Shown: positions 6,283 to 9,569 of the stretch, in pieces | Layout of the letters: each line of letters opens with the position of its first letter | Position numbering within the stretch: the stretch's first letter is position 1 | Assembly: GCA_038323965.1 (NCBI GenBank) | Contig: JBBQHM010000087.1 | Span: forward strand, 1-9,569 | Direction: 5' to 3' | Length of the DNA stretch: 9,569 nt | Origin: JBBQHM01 sp038323965 | GTDB taxonomy: Bacteria > Verrucomicrobiota > Verrucomicrobiia > Chthoniobacterales > UBA10450 | The notes under the pieces: generated by a model | The model's input: the letters and a program-made list of their open reading frames with translations, nothing else | Databases searched by the model: none | What the model was told of the DNA's origin: nothing | Made by a program: the position numbers and the translations under genes

Positions 6283-7119
6283 ATGCGCCTGTCCGGCCGA
6301 AAGCAATCTTCGTTGCCACGGCGATGGACAGCACCGCGCCGGGTCGCACTGATCGCGCTGATGAGTGTGTTTGTCGCCTCCTATGTCGGCCAGATCCTTC
6401 TCGAAGCGTATCAGCCCGGCTTCGTCGCTGAGTTTCTCGGTATTAGCGATCGCGGCATCGCCGATGCTTATGCGTGGCAGTTTGTCACCGCACTTTTTCT
6501 GCACACGGGCCCGTGGAACCTGGTCGCAAATCTCCTCCTGCTTTACGTCGTGGGTCGCGACGTCGAGTCGATCGTCGGCCAGCGAAATTTCGTTCTGATT
6601 TACCTGGCAGGCGCCTTTGCCGGGGAATTCAGCCATCTTTTTTTAATGCCGTATAATTGCGTCCTCTATGCCGCCTCGGGCGGGGTCGCCGCGATCTTCG
6701 TCGCGTATGTCGCGATTCTCCCCGAACTCGAGCTAACGACACTTATATTTTTTGTGCTGCCGATTCGGTTCAAGGCAAAGCATCTCGCGCTCTGCGGCCT
6801 CACACTGACCGCGGTGTTCGTTGCCTTCGATCGCACCGGCATCGTCAATCACAGCGGCTGCATCGGGGGTGCCGCGGCGGGCTGGCTTTACGCTCATCTC
6901 CTTGGTTTCGGGCGCCCTTCCATCCTGCAACGTACCTTGCAGCAGCGCCGCGCTGTTGTGCAGCGGATTCAATCCATGACGGCGGAAGAGTTTATCGCTT
7001 CGGAGGTCGATCCGCTGCTGGAGAAGATCGCCCGGTCAGGACTCGGAAGTCTTTCGCGCGCTGAGCGCCGCACGCTGGCGCAGGCGCGCGAGAAGATGCT
7101 GGCGAACGAGGACGGTTAA
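6283..7119 (+). CDS. Rhomboid-family intramembrane serine protease with C-terminal extension
   Basis: A 278-residue polytopic membrane protein with about six transmembrane helices (roughly 20-40, 64-91, 102-121, 128-147, 150-184, 187-207). The rhomboid pattern is clear: WQFVTALFLHTG (65-76) with Asn83 in the helix after it, the nucleophile Ser132 in YAASGG (129-134), and His190 in NHSGCIGGAAAGW (189-201). These match GlpG Asn154, Ser201 and His254, so the Ser-His dyad is present. Two positions differ: the usual GxSG is AASG, and the residue aligned with GlpG His150 is Asn79. Residues 211-278 form a charged cytoplasmic domain ending in LLEKIARSGLGSLSRAERR (245-263). It resembles the C-terminal helical domain of some bacterial rhomboids (called DUF6576, from memory). 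The ATG at 6283 lacks a strong Shine-Dalgarno. It lies 38 bases after the lipid kinase and 38 before glnE. The substrate is unknown. Confidence 0.88.
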   Translation: MRLSGRKQSSLPRRWTAPRRVALIALMSVFVASYVGQILLEAYQPGFVAEFLGISDRGIADAYAWQFVTALFLHTGPWNLVANLLLLYVVGRDVESIVGQRNFVLIYLAGAFAGEFSHLFLMPYNCVLYAASGGVAAIFVAYVAILPELELTTLIFFVLPIRFKAKHLALCGLTLTAVFVAFDRTGIVNHSGCIGGAAAGWLYAHLLGFGRPSILQRTLQQRRAVVQRIQSMTAEEFIASEVDPLLEKIARSGLGSLSRAERRTLAQAREKMLANEDG

Positions 7120-7157
7120 CCGCCGAATTTCGGTAGGGCCCGGATCACGTTCTCGCG

Positions 7158-9569
7158 ATGTCTGATTTGAAATGGATTGAGGGCAAGTCCACGCGCTCCC
7201 TGAATCCGCAGCGTGTCGCCAGAACGCTACAGCAGCTGGCGGGGATCTGGCCCGACGATGCCACGCCGCTCGAGGAATTCGTCGCTTCTTTTCCCCTCGG
7301 GGAACGGGCGCTACTGCACCTCATCAGCGTCTCGGCCATCTGCTCAACGCGGTTGGCCCTCGACCCGGCGTTGATCCAGTGGCTGGCGGACCCTGCCGTA
7401 TCCAACGAACGAAGAACGCTGCGCCGGATGAAAGCCGATCTGCAGGCCGGGGGCGAATCCATCGCCGCAAAGAACTTCAGCGCGCTGCGTCGTTGGAAAG
7501 CTCGCGAGATGACGCGTATCGCTTTGCGCGAGACGGCGGGCGTCGCCGAGCTGGAGGAGACAACGGCCGAGCTATCGCAACTCGCCGAGATCTGCCTGGT
7601 GCAGGTGTTCGACTACTGGAACACAACGCTGCGGGCGCGTTTCGGCGCGCCGGCCTCGGAATTCGCGATCCTCGGCCTTGGAAAACTCGGGGGCGGAGAG
7701 CTGAATCACAGCTCGGACATCGATGTGATCTTCGTCTACGGCGAAGAGGGGAACGTCACTCCGCGCATGACGAATCACGAGTGGTTCAATCGACTTGGCG
7801 AGAAGATTGTTGAGACATTTACGACGCCCCATTCCGACGGCCCGCTCTTTCGTATTGACCTGCGTCTGCGACCGGAGGGAACAGCGGGGCCGCTCGCCCG
7901 TTCGCTCGATAGCATGGAGAACTATTACGCTGGCTTCGGCGAAACGTGGGAGCGCCTTGCCCTGATCAAAGCGCGCTCGGTCTGCGGAGATCACGAACTT
8001 GGATACGAATTGCTGCGCCAACTTCAGCCATTCATTTATCCCAAGAGTGCGACACCGGATTTGCTGGACGAAATCGCCGCGATCAAACGCCGAATCGAGC
8101 GCGACGTGGTGGGATCGGAAAACGTAGGGCGCGATGTCAAACTTGGCGCGGGTGGAATTCGTGAGATCGAGTTTGTGGTGCAGGCGCTTCAATTTACGCA
8201 TGCCGCACGACACGCGTTTCTGCAGGAGACCAGCACCCTGCGCGCGCTTCGAGGATTGTCGCGGCTCGATCTTCTTCCGCGCCACGAGATCGCCCAACTG
8301 GATGGCGCTTACCGGTTTTTACGTCGTGTTGAGCATCGTCTGCAGATCGAGAGCGAAGAGCAAACGCACACCGTGCCCGGCGAGCCTGAGCGGATGAAAC
8401 TCCTCGCCGTCAGCCTTGGCTTTGAGGATGCGGCCGCGTTCGAAACAGAGCTGCGCGATTATATGTCGCGGGTCCGGGTCATCTTTCAGCGCGTTATCAG
8501 CGACACGCCGAAAGACGCGGTCGTTATCGATCTCAGTATTTTCGCAGATGAACCGCGGGCCTCTAAAGCGTTGCACGCACTTGAGCGCGGATCGACGGCC
8601 TTTCACGTAGCGCCACGCACACGGCAGGTATTTCGAAAACTGCGGCCGTTATTACTCGGGCAGCTTGCGCCCTGCGGTGACCCGGATGAAGCGCTGAACC
8701 ATTTCGTCCGCTTCGTGGAAGCGTACGGCCTGCGCAGCTTTTTATTCGAGTTGCTCGTGAGCAACCCGCGCCTCCTGGAACTTCTTGTCCAAACGCTCGA
8801 TCGGAGCGTTTTCGCCGCAAACATTTTGATTCGGCATCCGCAGCTGCTCGAAGAGCTTACTCGCAGTGAAGCGCTTCATCGCAACGTGGAAGTCGATGAA
8901 CATCTCGGGGGCCTGGGAAAACTCGGAGCCACTCCTGAGAATCTGGATCCGGTTCGCAGCTATCGGCAGGCGCAGCTTTTAAGAATCGTATTTCGCGATC
9001 TGCTGCAGGAGATCGATCTATCAGCGCTCTCCGCCGAACATACCGCACTCGCAGAAAGTTGCGTCGTGTTCATGAATCGGCTGCTCGGTGGCGAGAGCCT
9101 GACAATTGTCGCGCTCGGAAAGTTCGGCGGCCGTGAGATTACTTACGGTGCCGATCTCGATGTGCTTTTTGTCGGCCACGATTATCGGGCAGCCCAGAAT
9201 CTCATCTCCGCTCTTGCGAAACCGAGCGCTGACGGCGCGATTGCGGTCCTCGATGCGCGGCTTCGTCCTGACGGCGAGAAGGGCCCGATCGTCGTGACAC
9301 TCGAAGCGTATACCCGCTACTACCGGGAGCGCGCGCAATTTTGGGAATTGCAGGCACTGACTCGCGCGCGCGGAATTTCCGGCACCGCGGCACAGGAGTT
9401 CCTAACCGCAATTCAACCCTCGTGGCGAAACGCGGGCCATCGCACCGACGTCTTCGTCTCGCTCGCGGCGATGCTGCGGCGCATCCATGACGAGCGTAGC
9501 AGCGGCGAAGAGTTCCTCGATTTTAAAACGGGAGCGGGCGGACTTGCCGTATTCGAATTTGTGATTCAG
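7158..9569 (+). CDS. glnE: Bifunctional glutamine synthetase adenylyltransferase/adenylyl-removing enzyme, 3' end outside window
   Basis: GlnE adenylylates glutamine synthetase when nitrogen is plentiful and removes the AMP when it is scarce, usually under control of PII. The frame is open from ATG 7158 to the right edge: 804 codons of about 950 expected. The first nucleotidyltransferase domain (adenylyl-removing in E. coli) has LGLGKLGGGELNHSSDIDV, with metal-ligand Asp187 and Asp189. It continues with RIDLRLRPEG, WERLALIKARSV and KLGAGGIREIEF (328-339). After a helical linker, the second domain (adenylylating in E. coli) has LGKFGGREITYGADLDVLF, with Asp666 and Asp668. It then shows LDARLRPDG (698-706), FWELQALTRAR, and KTGAGGLAVFEFVIQ (790-804) at the edge. 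In that last motif the usual Asp of the DIEF element appears as Val798. No strong Shine-Dalgarno precedes the ATG, which lies 38 bases after the rhomboid stop. The identity of the family is secure. Confidence 0.95.
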   Translation, partial: MSDLKWIEGKSTRSLNPQRVARTLQQLAGIWPDDATPLEEFVASFPLGERALLHLISVSAICSTRLALDPALIQWLADPAVSNERRTLRRMKADLQAGGESIAAKNFSALRRWKAREMTRIALRETAGVAELEETTAELSQLAEICLVQVFDYWNTTLRARFGAPASEFAILGLGKLGGGELNHSSDIDVIFVYGEEGNVTPRMTNHEWFNRLGEKIVETFTTPHSDGPLFRIDLRLRPEGTAGPLARSLDSMENYYAGFGETWERLALIKARSVCGDHELGYELLRQLQPFIYPKSATPDLLDEIAAIKRRIERDVVGSENVGRDVKLGAGGIREIEFVVQALQFTHAARHAFLQETSTLRALRGLSRLDLLPRHEIAQLDGAYRFLRRVEHRLQIESEEQTHTVPGEPERMKLLAVSLGFEDAAAFETELRDYMSRVRVIFQRVISDTPKDAVVIDLSIFADEPRASKALHALERGSTAFHVAPRTRQVFRKLRPLLLGQLAPCGDPDEALNHFVRFVEAYGLRSFLFELLVSNPRLLELLVQTLDRSVFAANILIRHPQLLEELTRSEALHRNVEVDEHLGGLGKLGATPENLDPVRSYRQAQLLRIVFRDLLQEIDLSALSAEHTALAESCVVFMNRLLGGESLTIVALGKFGGREITYGADLDVLFVGHDYRAAQNLISALAKPSADGAIAVLDARLRPDGEKGPIVVTLEAYTRYYRERAQFWELQALTRARGISGTAAQEFLTAIQPSWRNAGHRTDVFVSLAAMLRRIHDERSSGEEFLDFKTGAGGLAVFEFVIQ

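Noticed and set aside
6058..6636. A 192-codon minus-strand frame across the lipid kinase/rhomboid junction
   Set aside because: Both flanking plus-strand genes have clear motifs over this span; the frame is antisense to them and shows no domain.
7572..8297. A 241-codon minus-strand frame inside glnE
   Set aside because: The plus strand encodes the conserved first nucleotidyltransferase domain of GlnE; the antisense frame resembles no family I know.

Overview
The window looks like chromosomal DNA from a moderately GC-rich, LPS-producing Gram-negative bacterium. The evidence is a Kdo transferase (waaA), an AsmA-like envelope protein and a lipoprotein signal peptide. The proteins give the impression of a soil Verrucomicrobiota (Spartobacteria/Chthoniobacterales) or a similar lineage, but this is an inference of low certainty; no rRNA or clade-specific marker is present. 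I see no transposase, phage gene, CRISPR array or integrase, and the composition looks even throughout.

Left half, all on the minus strand (reading from 5344 down to 1): an AsmA-like inner-membrane protein, rsmD (16S rRNA m2G966 methyltransferase) and waaA (Kdo transferase) form a tight block in which each stop overlaps the next start by four bases (ATGA). Downstream are an intact tRNA-Glu(TTC) with encoded CCA, a roughly 270-base spacer, a PLP-dependent alpha-oxoamine synthase starting at TTG, a 211-base spacer, and the first 42 codons of a lipoprotein cut by the window edge.

Right half, all on the plus strand (5381 to 9569): a DagK/LCB5-type lipid kinase, a rhomboid-family intramembrane protein with a C-terminal cytoplasmic extension, and glnE (glutamine synthetase adenylyltransferase/adenylyl-removing enzyme). 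glnE is open for 804 codons and runs off the right edge. The two gaps within this group are 38 bases each, so co-transcription is plausible.

The two halves diverge at a very compact junction. A CACGTG palindrome at 5342-5347 supplies the GTG start of the AsmA-like gene on one strand and a possible GTG start of the lipid kinase on the other. Functionally the window mixes envelope and lipid biogenesis (AsmA-like, WaaA, lipid kinase, oxoamine synthase, lipoprotein), translation (RsmD, tRNA-Glu) and nitrogen control (GlnE). Nothing here demands a new multi-gene system. The points most worth checking are the altered active-site surroundings of the rhomboid, a substituted conserved Asp in the second GlnE domain, the shared-palindrome start junction, and the possibility that the oxoamine synthase and lipid kinase act on sphingoid-type lipids.
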